Part shown: piece by piece, positions 53,100-62,467 of the stretch
How positions within the stretch are numbered: position 1 is the stretch's first letter
How the letters are laid out: each line of letters begins with the position of its first letter
NCBI GenBank assembly: GCA_963709155.1
Contig: CAVPVD010000007.1
Coordinates: 1,798,001 to 1,862,000, forward strand
Source of the DNA: Bog-159 sp963709155
GTDB lineage: Bacteria > Acidobacteriota > Terriglobia > Bryobacterales > Bryobacteraceae
Length of the DNA stretch: 64,000 nt
Reading direction: 5' to 3'
Notes under the pieces: model-generated
Told to the model about the DNA's origin: nothing
Seen by the model: only the letters and a program-made list of their open reading frames with translations
The model's database searches: none
Program-made: the position numbers and the translations under genes

Positions 53100-54517
53100 G
53101 GCGCCTGATTGGACTAATTCTGCTCCTGGCGGCTTGTGCTTCCGCGCAGGTAACCCTCTCCACGGTGCAGGGCGGCGTTCTCACGCCCGTAGGCTCAGCC
53201 GTGTCCTTCGGCTCAGTGGCAGCCGGATGGGATGCCGTCGATATCGTATTCAACATCGGCTATGCAGGCTCGGTATCCCCTTATTACCTGACTTACTTCA
53301 ATCTGCAGCAGGGCACTCCCTTTTCGGTGGTAGCGGTTACCTGGCCGGGGCTGCCGGTCGCGATCCCCACCGGCGGGCTCAACTTTACGGTGCGCTTTCA
53401 GCCCAGCCAGGTCGCCGAGAGCTATAGCGCGGTTTTGAAGGTTGGCGACGCGGCCAGCCCGATTACCGTGGTTCTGCTCGGGCAAGCCACCAGCGGGTTC
53501 ACCGCGGCAACCGCCAATCAGCCTGTCTCTGCCGGATCTCCGATCGTTTTCGGCAGCGTCCAGGCCGGCGACACGAAAACGATCCTGCTGTCCCTGGCCA
53601 ACCAGACAGGGGAATCGCTTACGGTGGGGGCCATTGGCCTTCAAGGAACCGCGTTCAGCTTAGCGGGCGCTTCGCCGGCCGGAGCGGCTATCCCCAGCGG
53701 CGCATCAGCCGAAATCCAATTGGTTTTCAGTCCGGTTTCGGCGGGAATTCAACAAGGCACCCTCACCATCGGGGTCGCCGCATTCCCGCTTCAAGGCACG
53801 GGAACAGCACCGCCGCCGCCCGTGTACCCGGCCGTATCGCTCCAGTTCACCCCCACCGTAATCGCGAGCGCGGAACAAGGCAGCCTCGCGGTCAACCTGT
53901 CATCCGAATCCGCATCGAGCGGTGAGGGAACGGTCACGCTCGCTTTTCAGCCGGCAGTCACCGGCGTCACCGACGACCCTGCCGTCACCTTTGCGGACGG
54001 CACACGCACCGCCGCCTTCACGGTCGCCGTGGGCGCCTCCCAGGGACAATTCACCGCGAGCCCCAACGTGGCCTTCGGCGCGGGTACGACTGCCGGTCTC
54101 CTCACTTTTACGGCCACGCTGGGCAACCAGAGCGCACAGTCCACCCTCACGGTTCCGGCCGCGACGATCGGCATTGACGCGGCGGTCGCGGCACGCGACG
54201 TCTCCTGCGCTCCCAGCGTGGTCTACTGCACCACCACGAATGTCCAGCTTCAGATCAACGGTTGGGACAATACCCGTAGCGCGTCCCAGCTCGTGTTTAC
54301 GTTCTATAATTCGTCGGGCAGCGTCATCGCCCCAGGCAACATCACGGTGGCCGCCGGTTCGGCCTTTGAACAGTATTTCGCCGCGTCGGATATGGCCGGA
54401 GTCTTCGGATTGAGCGTTTTCTTCCCCGTGACCGGCAGTTCCGACGATGTCGTCGCAGCCGTGGTCCAGATCGCGAATTCGGTGGGTGTCGCGCAAACGG
54501 CTCAAATTACGTTTTGA
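53096..54517 (+). CDS. Secreted choice-of-anchor domain protein
   Basis: This 473-residue protein starts at the ATG at 53096, which overlaps the preceding stop. It has a signal peptide (about 1-18, LLLAACASAQ). Two ASH-like choice-of-anchor D modules follow (about 20-240, SFGSVAAGWDAVDIVFNIG and VFGSVQAGDTKTILLSLANQTG). A beta domain with repeated TLTVPAAT and Cys-containing (CAPSVVYCTTTN) segments completes it. Such proteins are exported beta-sandwich arrays in Acidobacteria. Role unknown; partner of the gene at 52446. Confidence 0.75.
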   Translation: MRRLIGLILLLAACASAQVTLSTVQGGVLTPVGSAVSFGSVAAGWDAVDIVFNIGYAGSVSPYYLTYFNLQQGTPFSVVAVTWPGLPVAIPTGGLNFTVRFQPSQVAESYSAVLKVGDAASPITVVLLGQATSGFTAATANQPVSAGSPIVFGSVQAGDTKTILLSLANQTGESLTVGAIGLQGTAFSLAGASPAGAAIPSGASAEIQLVFSPVSAGIQQGTLTIGVAAFPLQGTGTAPPPPVYPAVSLQFTPTVIASAEQGSLAVNLSSESASSGEGTVTLAFQPAVTGVTDDPAVTFADGTRTAAFTVAVGASQGQFTASPNVAFGAGTTAGLLTFTATLGNQSAQSTLTVPAATIGIDAAVAARDVSCAPSVVYCTTTNVQLQINGWDNTRSASQLVFTFYNSSGSVIAPGNITVAAGSAFEQYFAASDMAGVFGLSVFFPVTGSSDDVVAAVVQIANSVGVAQTAQITF

Positions 54518-54535
54518 GCCGTTCCCTGCGCGCGG

Positions 54536-54643
54536 TTACATGGTGCTGATTCTGATATAACGACGGATGTCGCGCAGGTTGACCAGTAACCCGGCTACCA
54601 GCGTCGCGACCGCTAAACCGCCTACAAACTTCCATGCATTCAT
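54536..54643 (-). CDS. DUF6893-like micro-protein, 35 residues
   Basis: A minus-strand ORF of 35 residues: NAWKFVGGLAVATLVAGLLV forms one hydrophobic helix, then NLRDIRRYIRISTM, an end typical of the DUF6893 small-protein family in which RDIxRYIxI is conserved. It has a strong Shine-Dalgarno sequence (GGGAGGGAATT) directly upstream. It lies between the convergent anchor protein and the divergent TetR gene. Function unknown; probably membrane-associated. Confidence 0.7.
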   Translation of the reverse strand: MNAWKFVGGLAVATLVAGLLVNLRDIRRYIRISTM

Positions 54644-54718
54644 AATTCCCTCCCGTCTCGACCGAGCACGCGGCAGGCCAGCGTATCCGAAAGTCCGCCC
54701 ACGTGCGCGGTTTTCCTG

Positions 54719-54747
54719 TTGACGATTTCAAACAGATGTTTTAAAAT
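54719..54747 (+). promoter_or_regulatory. Promoter of the TetR-efflux operon
   Basis: TTGACG (54719-54724) and TAAAAT (54742-54747) with a 17-base spacer, a near-consensus sigma-70 promoter. The regulator ATG at 54758 lies 11 bases after the -10 box, so the leader is at most a few bases. Confidence 0.7.
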
Positions 54748-54754
54748 ACTGTTT
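54730..54754. promoter_or_regulatory. Probable TetR operator overlapping the -10 box
   Basis: AAACAG-ATG-TTTTAAAA-TAC-TGTTT is a 25-bp near-palindrome centred on TTTTAAAA. The outer arms and centre match; the inner three-base pairs do not. It includes the -10 hexamer, so repressor binding would block the polymerase. Inferred to be bound by the TetR protein it precedes. Confidence 0.6.
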
Positions 54755-54757
54755 CAT

Positions 54758-55450
54758 ATGCCGGATTCCAACAGACCCCCAGGCGGCGTCCCTCGTGACG
54801 ATACGGAAGCCCGCATCCTCGAAACCGCCGGCCACGTATTCGCCGAAACCGGTTTCCAGGCGGCCAAAGTGCGCGATATCTGCGCGCGTGCGGGAGTCAA
54901 TCTCGCCGCGGTGAATTATCACTTCGGCGACAAACTGGGTCTCTATAATGAGGTGCTCCGCTATGGCGCCTGCGCCGCCGGAACCGGCGCTTTCAGCCCG
55001 GACCTGCCGGGCAGCACGCCCGAAGAGCGGCTCCGCTCCTTCGTGCACGGACTGCTGGTGCACATGTATGGGGAAGACCGGCCCGCCTGGCCTTTCCGGC
55101 TCATGACGCATGAATTGGCGCAGCCCACGCCGGCTTTCGAGGGCGTTGTCGAACAGATCATCCGCCCCCGGTACGATGCCATTCGCGCGCTGGTCGGCGC
55201 GGTGATCGGCAGGCCCGTCGACGATCGCCAGACGCGGCTCTGCACGCAGAGCATCATGGGCCAGATCATCACCTATGCGCACGGCCGCGAAGTTCTCAAG
55301 AGAATATGGACGGATCTGGAGTTTACGCCCGAGACCCTGGAAGAAATCGCCGGCCACATCGCGTCCTTCTCCTGCGCCGCGCTGAAAAATATCGCCCGGC
55401 GGAATCGGGCGCCCAAAACAAAACGAAAGCAAACCGCGAGGTCCGTATGA
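54758..55450 (+). CDS. TetR-family regulator, CecR-like
   Basis: About 230 residues from the ATG at 54758; the ATG immediately follows the promoter. The N-terminal TetR HTH is TEARILETAGHVFAETGFQAAKVRDICARAGVNLAAVNYHFGDKLGLYNEVL. The C-terminal region (DUF1956-like, with WPFRLMTHELAQPTPAFEGVVEQIIRPRY and LCTQSIMGQIITY) is that of CecR/YbiH-type proteins. In Escherichia coli CecR controls ybhGFSR, the same gene order as found here, so it is probably the repressor of this efflux operon. Its stop overlaps the HlyD gene by 4 bases. Confidence 0.9.
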   Translation: MPDSNRPPGGVPRDDTEARILETAGHVFAETGFQAAKVRDICARAGVNLAAVNYHFGDKLGLYNEVLRYGACAAGTGAFSPDLPGSTPEERLRSFVHGLLVHMYGEDRPAWPFRLMTHELAQPTPAFEGVVEQIIRPRYDAIRALVGAVIGRPVDDRQTRLCTQSIMGQIITYAHGREVLKRIWTDLEFTPETLEEIAGHIASFSCAALKNIARRNRAPKTKRKQTARSV

Positions 55451-56664
55451 AAACTTCTAACTCTATCGATCGGCAGGCCGGCCGCGCCCGCACCGTGATC
55501 ATTTTGATCGTCCTGCTGTTGGCTGTCGGCGCCGTCACGGTCTGGCGCGTGGTGTTGGCCAAGCCGGCCGGCTCCGCCAATACCATCGTGCTCAGCGGGC
55601 GAATTGAAGGGGACGACTCCGCGGTGTCGTCCAAGGCGACGGGCCGGCTGCTCGAAGCCAAAGTACGCGAGGGCGACGAGGTGAAGGCGGGCGATGTCAT
55701 CGCCATCCTGGACGACCAGCAGTTGCGCGATCGCGAAGCCGAAGCGCAGGCCACCGTCGCGCAGTCCGAGGCGCGCCTCGATTTTGCCCGCAGGCAAATC
55801 TCGGTACTCGAGGATCAGTTACGCCAGAACTCAGTTGAGACCGGGCAGTCCAAGGCGGATGCCAATGGCCGCGTCAGCCAGGCGCAAGCGGAGCTGGCAG
55901 CGGCCGAGGCCGACCTGGCGCAGCAGGAATCCGCCTATAAATTGGCTTTGTTCGACAAAGACGCTTATACCAAGCTGGCCCAGTCGGGCGCGGTATCCGA
56001 ACGCCAGGGCAAGCAGGCGGAAACCACCGCGGAGACCCAGGCCGCCGCCGTGGCCGCGTCCAAACGCCGGGTGGAAGCCTCTCGCGGCGCGCTGGCCACC
56101 GCCCAGGCCACTTTGAGCAATCCCGATATCCGCAGCGTGCAAGCGGCCATGATCCAGCGGCAGATCGCGCAGCAGCAGGCGGATATCGCCAGCGCAGCCG
56201 CCGACGAACAGCATGCGCGGGCGGCCCTGTTGGAGGCCAAAGCCAACCGCGACGATCTCATCGTCCGCGCGCCCTTCGATGGCACCGTGGTGACCCGCAC
56301 CGCCGAGCCCGGCGAAGTGCTCAGTGCCGGCACTCCCATCGTCACCCTCCTCGATCTGCACAAGGTGTACTTGCGCGGCTACGTTCCGGAAGGGCAGATC
56401 GGGCGCGTCAGAGTCGGCCAGGCCGCGCGCGTGTTCCTCGATTCGAATCCCAACCAGCCGCTGGACGCCGTTGTACAGCGCATCGATCCGCAGGCCACTT
56501 TCACCCCTGAAAACACGTATTTCCGCGACGACCGCGTGAAACAGGTAGTCGGCGTGAAACTCGGCTTGAAAACCGGATTCGGATATGCCAAGCCGGGCAT
56601 GCCGGCCGATGGCGAAGTGCTGGTGGCGGGCGACGCCTGGCCGCCGGAAAGCCGCCGGAAATGA
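55447..56664 (+). CDS. HlyD-family membrane fusion protein, YbhG-like
   Basis: This 405-residue periplasmic adaptor has one N-terminal membrane helix (about 14-38), a lipoyl/beta-barrel half (IVLSGRIEGDDSAVSSKATGRLLEAKVREGDEVKAGDVIAIL), and a long coiled-coil hairpin (about 95-260, rich in Ala/Gln/Glu). The returning half is VRAPFDGTVVTRTAEPGEVLSAGTPIVTLLDL. It bridges the inner-membrane ABC exporter and the TolC channel. The start at 55447 uses the ATG in the ATGA overlap with the tetR stop. Confidence 0.95.
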   Translation: MKTSNSIDRQAGRARTVIILIVLLLAVGAVTVWRVVLAKPAGSANTIVLSGRIEGDDSAVSSKATGRLLEAKVREGDEVKAGDVIAILDDQQLRDREAEAQATVAQSEARLDFARRQISVLEDQLRQNSVETGQSKADANGRVSQAQAELAAAEADLAQQESAYKLALFDKDAYTKLAQSGAVSERQGKQAETTAETQAAAVAASKRRVEASRGALATAQATLSNPDIRSVQAAMIQRQIAQQQADIASAAADEQHARAALLEAKANRDDLIVRAPFDGTVVTRTAEPGEVLSAGTPIVTLLDLHKVYLRGYVPEGQIGRVRVGQAARVFLDSNPNQPLDAVVQRIDPQATFTPENTYFRDDRVKQVVGVKLGLKTGFGYAKPGMPADGEVLVAGDAWPPESRRK

Positions 56665-58646
56665 CGGGCGATCGTCAGGGGGGCGCCGTAGCCACGGCCG
56701 AACCGGCGGAGATCCATGCGCCGGATCGCGTGGTGATTCGCGCGCGCGCCTTGTGCAAGAATTACGGCCCGGTCGAAGCGGTGCGGGGAATCGACCTGGA
56801 GGTCCACGAGGGCGAGATCTTCGGCCTCATCGGACCCGATGGCGCCGGCAAGACCACCACATTCCAAATCCTGGCCGGCATCATGGAGGCCACCTCCGGA
56901 TTGGTTGAGGTATTCGGCAAACCCGCCCGCGAAACGCGTTCCGCCGTAGGATACCTGACGCAAACCTTCAGCCTTTACCCCGATCTGAGCGTGGCCGAGA
57001 ACATCCGCTACGTGGGCGACCTGCGGCATGTCCCGCCGCGGGAGATCGCCGCGCGCGGCGAGCGCTACCTGAAGATGTTCGACATGCACCGCTTCACCGG
57101 CAGATTGGCGGGACGCCTGAGCGGCGGCATGAAGCAGAAGCTTTCGCTGGCCTGCGCGCTGGTTGCCCAGCCGCGCGTTTTGCTGCTCGATGAACCGACC
57201 ACGGGCGTCGATCCCGTCTCCCGCCGCGAATTCTGGGATACCCTGGCGCACCTGGCCGCCGACGGCCTGACCATTGTAGTCGCCACGCCCTACCTGGACG
57301 AAGCCGAGCGCTGCCACAAGGTCGCCCTGATGCATCTCGGCCTGATCCACCAAACCGGCACCCCGGCCGAATTGCGCGATAGCCTCGGCATGCGCCGCCT
57401 GGAGGTCCATACCGCCGACCTGGCGCAGGCTGAAGACCGGCTCACCGAAGCCGAAGACGGTGTGATCGGCGATGTCCAGCGGTTCGGCGACCGCCTGGAT
57501 GTCATTGTGAAAGATCCCGCGGCGGGCCGCGCGGCGGTGGAGGCCACGCTCGCCAAGGCCGGGATCGCCATACGCGATATCCGCGTGGCGGATCCCATGC
57601 TCGAGAACACCTTCGTCGCGCGCTTGCGCGCCATGGGCCAGGAACTGCACGCGCCGCCCTTCCCCGGCCGGCACCCGCATCGCAATCTGAAAGGAGAGAT
57701 TGCCATCGGCGCGGAGAATCTGACCAAGCGCTTCGGCGCGTTCACGGCCGTGCACAACGTGAATCTGAACGTGCGCTACGGCGAAGTTTACGGACTGTTG
57801 GGCGCCAACGGCGCGGGCAAAACCACTACCATCAAGATGCTCTGCGGCTTGCTCGATCCGACCACCGGTACCCCGCAGCTCGCCGGCCAGCAGGGCGCCA
57901 TCCGGTCCGCCTCCGTACGCGAACTGGTCGGCTACATGTCCCAGAAATTCTCGCTGTATGACGATTTGAGCATCGACGAAAACCTCGATTTTTTCGCCGG
58001 CGTCTATGGCGTGCCGGCAAACGAAATCGTGGAGAAGAAGAAATGGGTGCTGGATTTTTCCGGCCTGGCCGGCAAGGAACAACAGATCACGGGAAGTTTG
58101 CCGGGCGGTTGGAAACAGCGCGTAGCCTTCGGCGCGGCCACCATGCACGAGCCCGGCGTCTTGTTTCTGGATGAGCCGACTTCCGGTGTGGACCCTTTGG
58201 CCCGGCGCGCGTTCTGGCGCATGATCAATCGTCTGGCCGACATGGGCACCGCCATCCTGGTGACCACGCATTACCTCGAAGAAGCGGAGCAGTGCAATCG
58301 CCTGGGGTTCATGGCCGGCGGCGAATTAGTCGCCGAAGGCGCGCCCAGCGCCATCAAGGCCAGGCAGGGAGGGCATTTGCTGGAGGTGCGGGTGGATCAG
58401 CCGCAGCGCGCCGCCGACAGCTTGAAGGAACAGATGGAACGCTGGCGCGTCTCGCTGTTCGGCGACCGCCTGCACGTCATCGCCGACGATGATGTCGAGA
58501 CCGCCGCGAAGCGGATCACCGCCCGTCTGCGCGATGCCGGCGTCGCCGTGCGCGACATTCACGAAGAGAATTTTTCGCTCGAAGATGTCTTCATCGCGGT
58601 GGTGGAGAAGGCCCGCCAGGAGGGCAAGTTCGCCGCGGAGGATTGA
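56661..58646 (+). CDS. ABC transporter ATP-binding protein with two nucleotide-binding domains, YbhF-like
   Basis: A 661-residue cytoplasmic ATPase with two fused ABC domains. The first has Walker A GPDGAGKTT near 58 and signature LSGGMKQKLSLA; the second has GANGAGKTT near 381 and the variant signature LPGGWKQRVAFG. Walker B motifs LLLDEPTTGVDPV and LFLDEPTSGVDPL are both complete. It energises the two ABC-2 permeases that follow. Overlaps the adaptor gene by 4 bases. Confidence 0.95.
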   Translation: MTGDRQGGAVATAEPAEIHAPDRVVIRARALCKNYGPVEAVRGIDLEVHEGEIFGLIGPDGAGKTTTFQILAGIMEATSGLVEVFGKPARETRSAVGYLTQTFSLYPDLSVAENIRYVGDLRHVPPREIAARGERYLKMFDMHRFTGRLAGRLSGGMKQKLSLACALVAQPRVLLLDEPTTGVDPVSRREFWDTLAHLAADGLTIVVATPYLDEAERCHKVALMHLGLIHQTGTPAELRDSLGMRRLEVHTADLAQAEDRLTEAEDGVIGDVQRFGDRLDVIVKDPAAGRAAVEATLAKAGIAIRDIRVADPMLENTFVARLRAMGQELHAPPFPGRHPHRNLKGEIAIGAENLTKRFGAFTAVHNVNLNVRYGEVYGLLGANGAGKTTTIKMLCGLLDPTTGTPQLAGQQGAIRSASVRELVGYMSQKFSLYDDLSIDENLDFFAGVYGVPANEIVEKKKWVLDFSGLAGKEQQITGSLPGGWKQRVAFGAATMHEPGVLFLDEPTSGVDPLARRAFWRMINRLADMGTAILVTTHYLEEAEQCNRLGFMAGGELVAEGAPSAIKARQGGHLLEVRVDQPQRAADSLKEQMERWRVSLFGDRLHVIADDDVETAAKRITARLRDAGVAVRDIHEENFSLEDVFIAVVEKARQEGKFAAED

Positions 58647-58684
58647 GCCGCGGCGCAAAACTCCGATTCGCTGGAACACTCACT

Positions 58685-59791
58685 ATGAGACGCATATTCT
58701 CGCAAGCCCGCAAAGAACTGACGCAATTGGTGCGCGACCGGCTGGCCCTGGCGCTGGCGTTGGTGCTGCCGCTCATCCTGCTATTTCTTCTCTCCACGGC
58801 CATCTCGCTGACGGTACATAACCTGCCCCTGGTGATCCAGGATCTGGACGATTCCTCCGCTTCGCGGCGCTTTGCGGACGCCTTCCGCGGATCCATTTCC
58901 TTTCACGTGGTTTCCTGGCCGCCGGATCGCAAGCCGGAGGACGCCCTCACCGCCAACCGCGCCCGCGGCGTAGTGATTATTCCCAGAGACTTCGCGCGCG
59001 ACCTCGCCCGGGGCAAGAATACCCAGGTCCAATTGCTGGTGGACGCGACCGATTCCAATACGGCCCGTATCGTACAGGGCTACGTCAACCAGATCACGCG
59101 CGCCTTCAATCAGGATTCCGGCGCCATGGCGGCCGCCATGCTGGTCGGCGCGCAAGTGCGGCTTTGGTACAATCCCGGCCGGGACTCCCCGAAGTTCTAC
59201 AGTCCCGGAATCTTCGTCATGGGGATCTCCATGTTCCCCGCGCTGCTGGCGGCTTTGTCGATGGCCAAGGAAGGCGAGCAAAAAACCATCCTCCAGGTCT
59301 ACGTGTCGAGCATATCGGCGCATGAATTCCTGCTGGGTAAGATCCTGGCCTACATGGTCATCGCCGGTTGCGAATGGATCCTCGCCATGATCAGCTTGCT
59401 GACCATTTTCGGCCTGAACATCGCCGGAGATCCCACGCCTTTATTGGTCGGCAGCTTACTCTACGCCTTTTGCGTCGCCAGTTTCGGCACGTTCGTGGGC
59501 GCCGGCATTCCCAACCAGGCGGCGGCCATTCAAACCGTGGCCCTGGGCGGTTTTCTGCTCGTTTTCCTGCTCTCCGGATTGATCTTTCCGGTTGAGAACA
59601 TCCCGGCGGGATTGCGTTGGCTTTCAAATATCGTATGGGGACGGTACTACATTGAAATCGTCCGCGACGCCCTGTTGCAGGGCGGCGGATGGCCGGCCAT
59701 GTGGTTTCCGGTTTTGATGATCGCGGTACTGGGCGCGTTGTTTTACGCGCTGGCGTGGAGAACCATGCGCCGCATGCAGGTGAACGCATGA
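58685..59791 (+). CDS. ABC-2 permease, YbhS-like
   Basis: This 368-residue protein starts at the ATG at 58685. One N-terminal membrane helix (about 20-42, DRLALALALVLPLILLFLLS), a large external loop (about 45-165) and five C-terminal helices follow, the ABC-2 plan. The phrase FLLSGLIFPVENIPAGLRWLSNIVWGRYYIEIVRDALLQ at the C-terminus is diagnostic. Works as a heterodimer with the next gene. The stop overlaps its start. Confidence 0.93.
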   Translation: MRRIFSQARKELTQLVRDRLALALALVLPLILLFLLSTAISLTVHNLPLVIQDLDDSSASRRFADAFRGSISFHVVSWPPDRKPEDALTANRARGVVIIPRDFARDLARGKNTQVQLLVDATDSNTARIVQGYVNQITRAFNQDSGAMAAAMLVGAQVRLWYNPGRDSPKFYSPGIFVMGISMFPALLAALSMAKEGEQKTILQVYVSSISAHEFLLGKILAYMVIAGCEWILAMISLLTIFGLNIAGDPTPLLVGSLLYAFCVASFGTFVGAGIPNQAAAIQTVALGGFLLVFLLSGLIFPVENIPAGLRWLSNIVWGRYYIEIVRDALLQGGGWPAMWFPVLMIAVLGALFYALAWRTMRRMQVNA

Positions 59792-60930
59792 GCCGGCTGC
59801 GCGCCCTCATGCGCAAGGAGTTCAATCAAATCCGGCGCGACAAGCGCATGGCGGTTTCCTTGATTATCCCGCCCACGCTGCAACTTCTGCTCTTCGGCTT
59901 CGCGCTGGATTCCACGGTATCTCACCTGCGCCTGGGGGTCATCGACTGGAGCCAGACGCCGGAGAGCCGTGAACTGGTCTCTACCCTGACGGAGAGCAAG
60001 AGTTTCCAGTTGGGCGGCGCTTACGCCTCGGTGCAGGCTCTCGAAGCCGCCATCAGCCGCGGAAAGTTGGATGCCGGCATCGTGGTGCCTTACGAGTTTG
60101 CCCACGATCTGCGGCGCGGCAGGCGGATCGACGTGCAAATCCTGCTGAATGCGGCCAACGCCAACACCGCCACGATTGCCCAGGGCTATGCGGAAGGCGT
60201 GATCCTCTCCTACAACCAGACGCTGGCCACCGAGGGTATCCGGCCGGCGATCCGCGCCGTGGGCAACGCGCCGCCGGACCGCCGCGGCCTGGTCAGCACG
60301 CTCACCGCGTTCCTCTACAACCCGGGCCTGGTGAACGCCTGGTTCATTGTCACCGGGACGTTTGGCGTCTTGCTGATCCTGAACGGCTCGCTGCTGGCGG
60401 CTACCGCCATGGTGAAAGAGCGCGAGCGCGGCACCGTGGAGCAACTGCTGATGACCCCGGCCAGCACCACCGATATCGTGATCGCCAAGATCGCTCCGTT
60501 GTTCGTGCTGCTGATGGTGATGGCCACCCTGGCGATCGGCGTGATGCGGTTGATTTTCGACGTGCCCGTGCGCGGCAGCGTGGTGCTGCTGGCGCTCAGC
60601 GCGGGCCTATGCATCCTGTCCGGCATCGGCATCGGCACGGTCGTGGCGACGTTTACCAAGTCGGCGCAGCAGGCCATGATGACGGCATTCTTCATCAATC
60701 CGCCGCTGTCGGTGCTTTCCGGATCCCTCACGCCGGTGGAGGCCATGCCGTCCTGGATGCAGCCCATCACCTGGCTGAACCCCATCCGGCACTTCGGCAT
60801 CATCGCGCGCGCCACGTTGATGAAAGGCAGCGGCATCGACGTCCTTTGGCCGAATTTCCTGGCGCTCATCGGATTCACGGTGCTGCTGGTGTCGCTCAGC
60901 ATCTGGCGTTTCCGCAAACAACTTGGATGA
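59788..60930 (+). CDS. ABC-2 permease, YbhR-like
   Basis: This 380-residue ABC-2 permease starts at the ATG at 59788, 4 bases inside the previous gene. N-terminal helix (about 25-45), external domain (about 50-175), then five helices including NGSLLAATAMVKERERGTVEQLLMTPASTTDIVIAK and INPPLSVLSGSLTPVEAMPSWMQPITWLNPIRHFGIIAR. It pairs with the previous gene to export a substrate that is probably a hydrophobic or cationic compound, by analogy to ybhFSR; the actual substrate is not known. Confidence 0.94.
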   Translation: MSRLRALMRKEFNQIRRDKRMAVSLIIPPTLQLLLFGFALDSTVSHLRLGVIDWSQTPESRELVSTLTESKSFQLGGAYASVQALEAAISRGKLDAGIVVPYEFAHDLRRGRRIDVQILLNAANANTATIAQGYAEGVILSYNQTLATEGIRPAIRAVGNAPPDRRGLVSTLTAFLYNPGLVNAWFIVTGTFGVLLILNGSLLAATAMVKERERGTVEQLLMTPASTTDIVIAKIAPLFVLLMVMATLAIGVMRLIFDVPVRGSVVLLALSAGLCILSGIGIGTVVATFTKSAQQAMMTAFFINPPLSVLSGSLTPVEAMPSWMQPITWLNPIRHFGIIARATLMKGSGIDVLWPNFLALIGFTVLLVSLSIWRFRKQLG

Positions 60931-60937
60931 AACAGAC

Positions 60938-62458
60938 ATGATCATACGTTCTTGCGCATTTTTCTTTTTCGCGATCGGATCGATTCTCCTGGCGCAGGCC
61001 CCGCCGCCGCAGGGCACGCCGGCCGCCCAGTTGCCCCTTTCGGGACGCGGCGGGCAGGGCGGCTCGGTGAATACGGTGCAGACGGCCGTGCCGGGTCTCA
61101 CGTCCAGCGTCAATACACTCAACACTTCGATCCAGGTGCAGGGACCTTACGCCGGCAGCATGGCAGGCACCGCCAAGCCTTTTTCCGGCAAGCTGTCGCT
61201 GCGCGAAGCGGTGGCGCGCGGCCTCGAATACAACCTCGGCGCCGAGGGGCTCACGCAAGCCATGCGGCAGGCGCGCAGCCAAGCCCGCGTGGCGCGCAGT
61301 TTCCTGCTGCCGAATTTGAACGGCTACCTGCGGGAGACCGTGGAGCAGGAAAACCTGGCCGCCCTGGGCCTGCGCATCCACGTTCCCATTCCCGGCTTTA
61401 CGTTCCCTACCATCGTGGGACCTTTCAACTATTACGATCTGCGGGCCACATTGACCCAAACCGTCGCAGACCTTACCGCCCTGAATAACTACCGCTCCGC
61501 GCAGGAACTGGTGAAAGCGAATGAAGCCGCTTTGCGCGATGCGCGCGATCTGGTGGTGCTGGCGGCCGGCGGCGCTTATCTGCAGGTGCAGGCCGCCGAG
61601 GCGCGCGTACGGTCCGCGCAGGCGCAGATCGATACGGCGCAAGCGCTTTTCAAACAGACGCAGGACCGCCGCAAAGTGGGGCTGAACCCGCAAATCGACG
61701 TCAACCGCAGCCAGGTCCAGTTGCAGACCGAGCAGCAGCGCCTGATGACTTTGCAGAACGACGTGGCCAAACAGAAGATCAACCTGGCGCGGCTGGTGGG
61801 CCTGCCGGTCAACGACAACTACGAAATCACGGACGAGATCCCGTACTCGCCCGCGCCCGAGTTAACCGTCGAACAGGCCCTCAAGCAGGCTTACGAGAAT
61901 CGCGCCGATCTACAGTCCGCCGAAGCCCAGGTCCGGGCCGCCGAGCGGACCCGAAGCGCGACGCGCTGGGAGCACGCACCCTCACTGGCTGTCGAAGCGG
62001 ATTACGGCGCCATCGGGATCAATCCAGGACAATCGCACGAGACGTACACGTTCGTTGGCACATTGCGCATCCCTATCTGGCAAGGGGGCAAAACCGAGGG
62101 CGAAGCGCAGGAGGCGGATGCCGCCTTGAGCCAACGCCGCGCGGAATTGCAGGACGTTCACGGCCGCATCGAAGCCGACGTCCGCGATGCATTCCTGGAT
62201 ATTAAGACCGCGGCCAACCAACTGGACGTGGCGCGCAACAATCAAAACGTTGCGCGCGAAACCCTGGCGCTGACGCGCCAGCGGTTCGAAGCCGGCATCG
62301 CAGACGCAGTCGAAGTGACCCAGGCCCAGGAGGCGGTGGTGTCGGCGGATCTCGACTACATCACCAGCGTGTTCGCGCACAACCTCAGCAAAGTCGCGCT
62401 GGCCCGCGCCATCGGCAAGGCGGAGGAACGGCTGGGCCAGTTCCTCCAGATGCCCTAG
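60938..62458 (+). CDS. TolC-family outer-membrane efflux protein
   Basis: About 506 residues from the ATG at 60938 (an earlier ATG at 60923 would overlap the permease). Signal peptide (about 1-22, ending LLAQA), Gly/Pro-rich lead, then two OEP repeats (about 90-290 and 300-495). Helical repeats such as LSLREAVARGLEYN, LNNYRSAQELVKANEAALRDARDLVV, and ELTVEQALKQAYENRADLQSAEAQVRAAE identify the family. It should be the outer channel for the ABC exporter encoded upstream, making the operon a complete tripartite pump. Confidence 0.94.
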   Translation: MIIRSCAFFFFAIGSILLAQAPPPQGTPAAQLPLSGRGGQGGSVNTVQTAVPGLTSSVNTLNTSIQVQGPYAGSMAGTAKPFSGKLSLREAVARGLEYNLGAEGLTQAMRQARSQARVARSFLLPNLNGYLRETVEQENLAALGLRIHVPIPGFTFPTIVGPFNYYDLRATLTQTVADLTALNNYRSAQELVKANEAALRDARDLVVLAAGGAYLQVQAAEARVRSAQAQIDTAQALFKQTQDRRKVGLNPQIDVNRSQVQLQTEQQRLMTLQNDVAKQKINLARLVGLPVNDNYEITDEIPYSPAPELTVEQALKQAYENRADLQSAEAQVRAAERTRSATRWEHAPSLAVEADYGAIGINPGQSHETYTFVGTLRIPIWQGGKTEGEAQEADAALSQRRAELQDVHGRIEADVRDAFLDIKTAANQLDVARNNQNVARETLALTRQRFEAGIADAVEVTQAQEAVVSADLDYITSVFAHNLSKVALARAIGKAEERLGQFLQMP

Positions 62459-62467
62459 GCGCGGAAG

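Noticed and set aside
56379..58271. 630-residue minus-strand open frame under the ABC ATPase
   Set aside because: Pure antisense shadow; both Walker A and signature motifs are on the plus strand.
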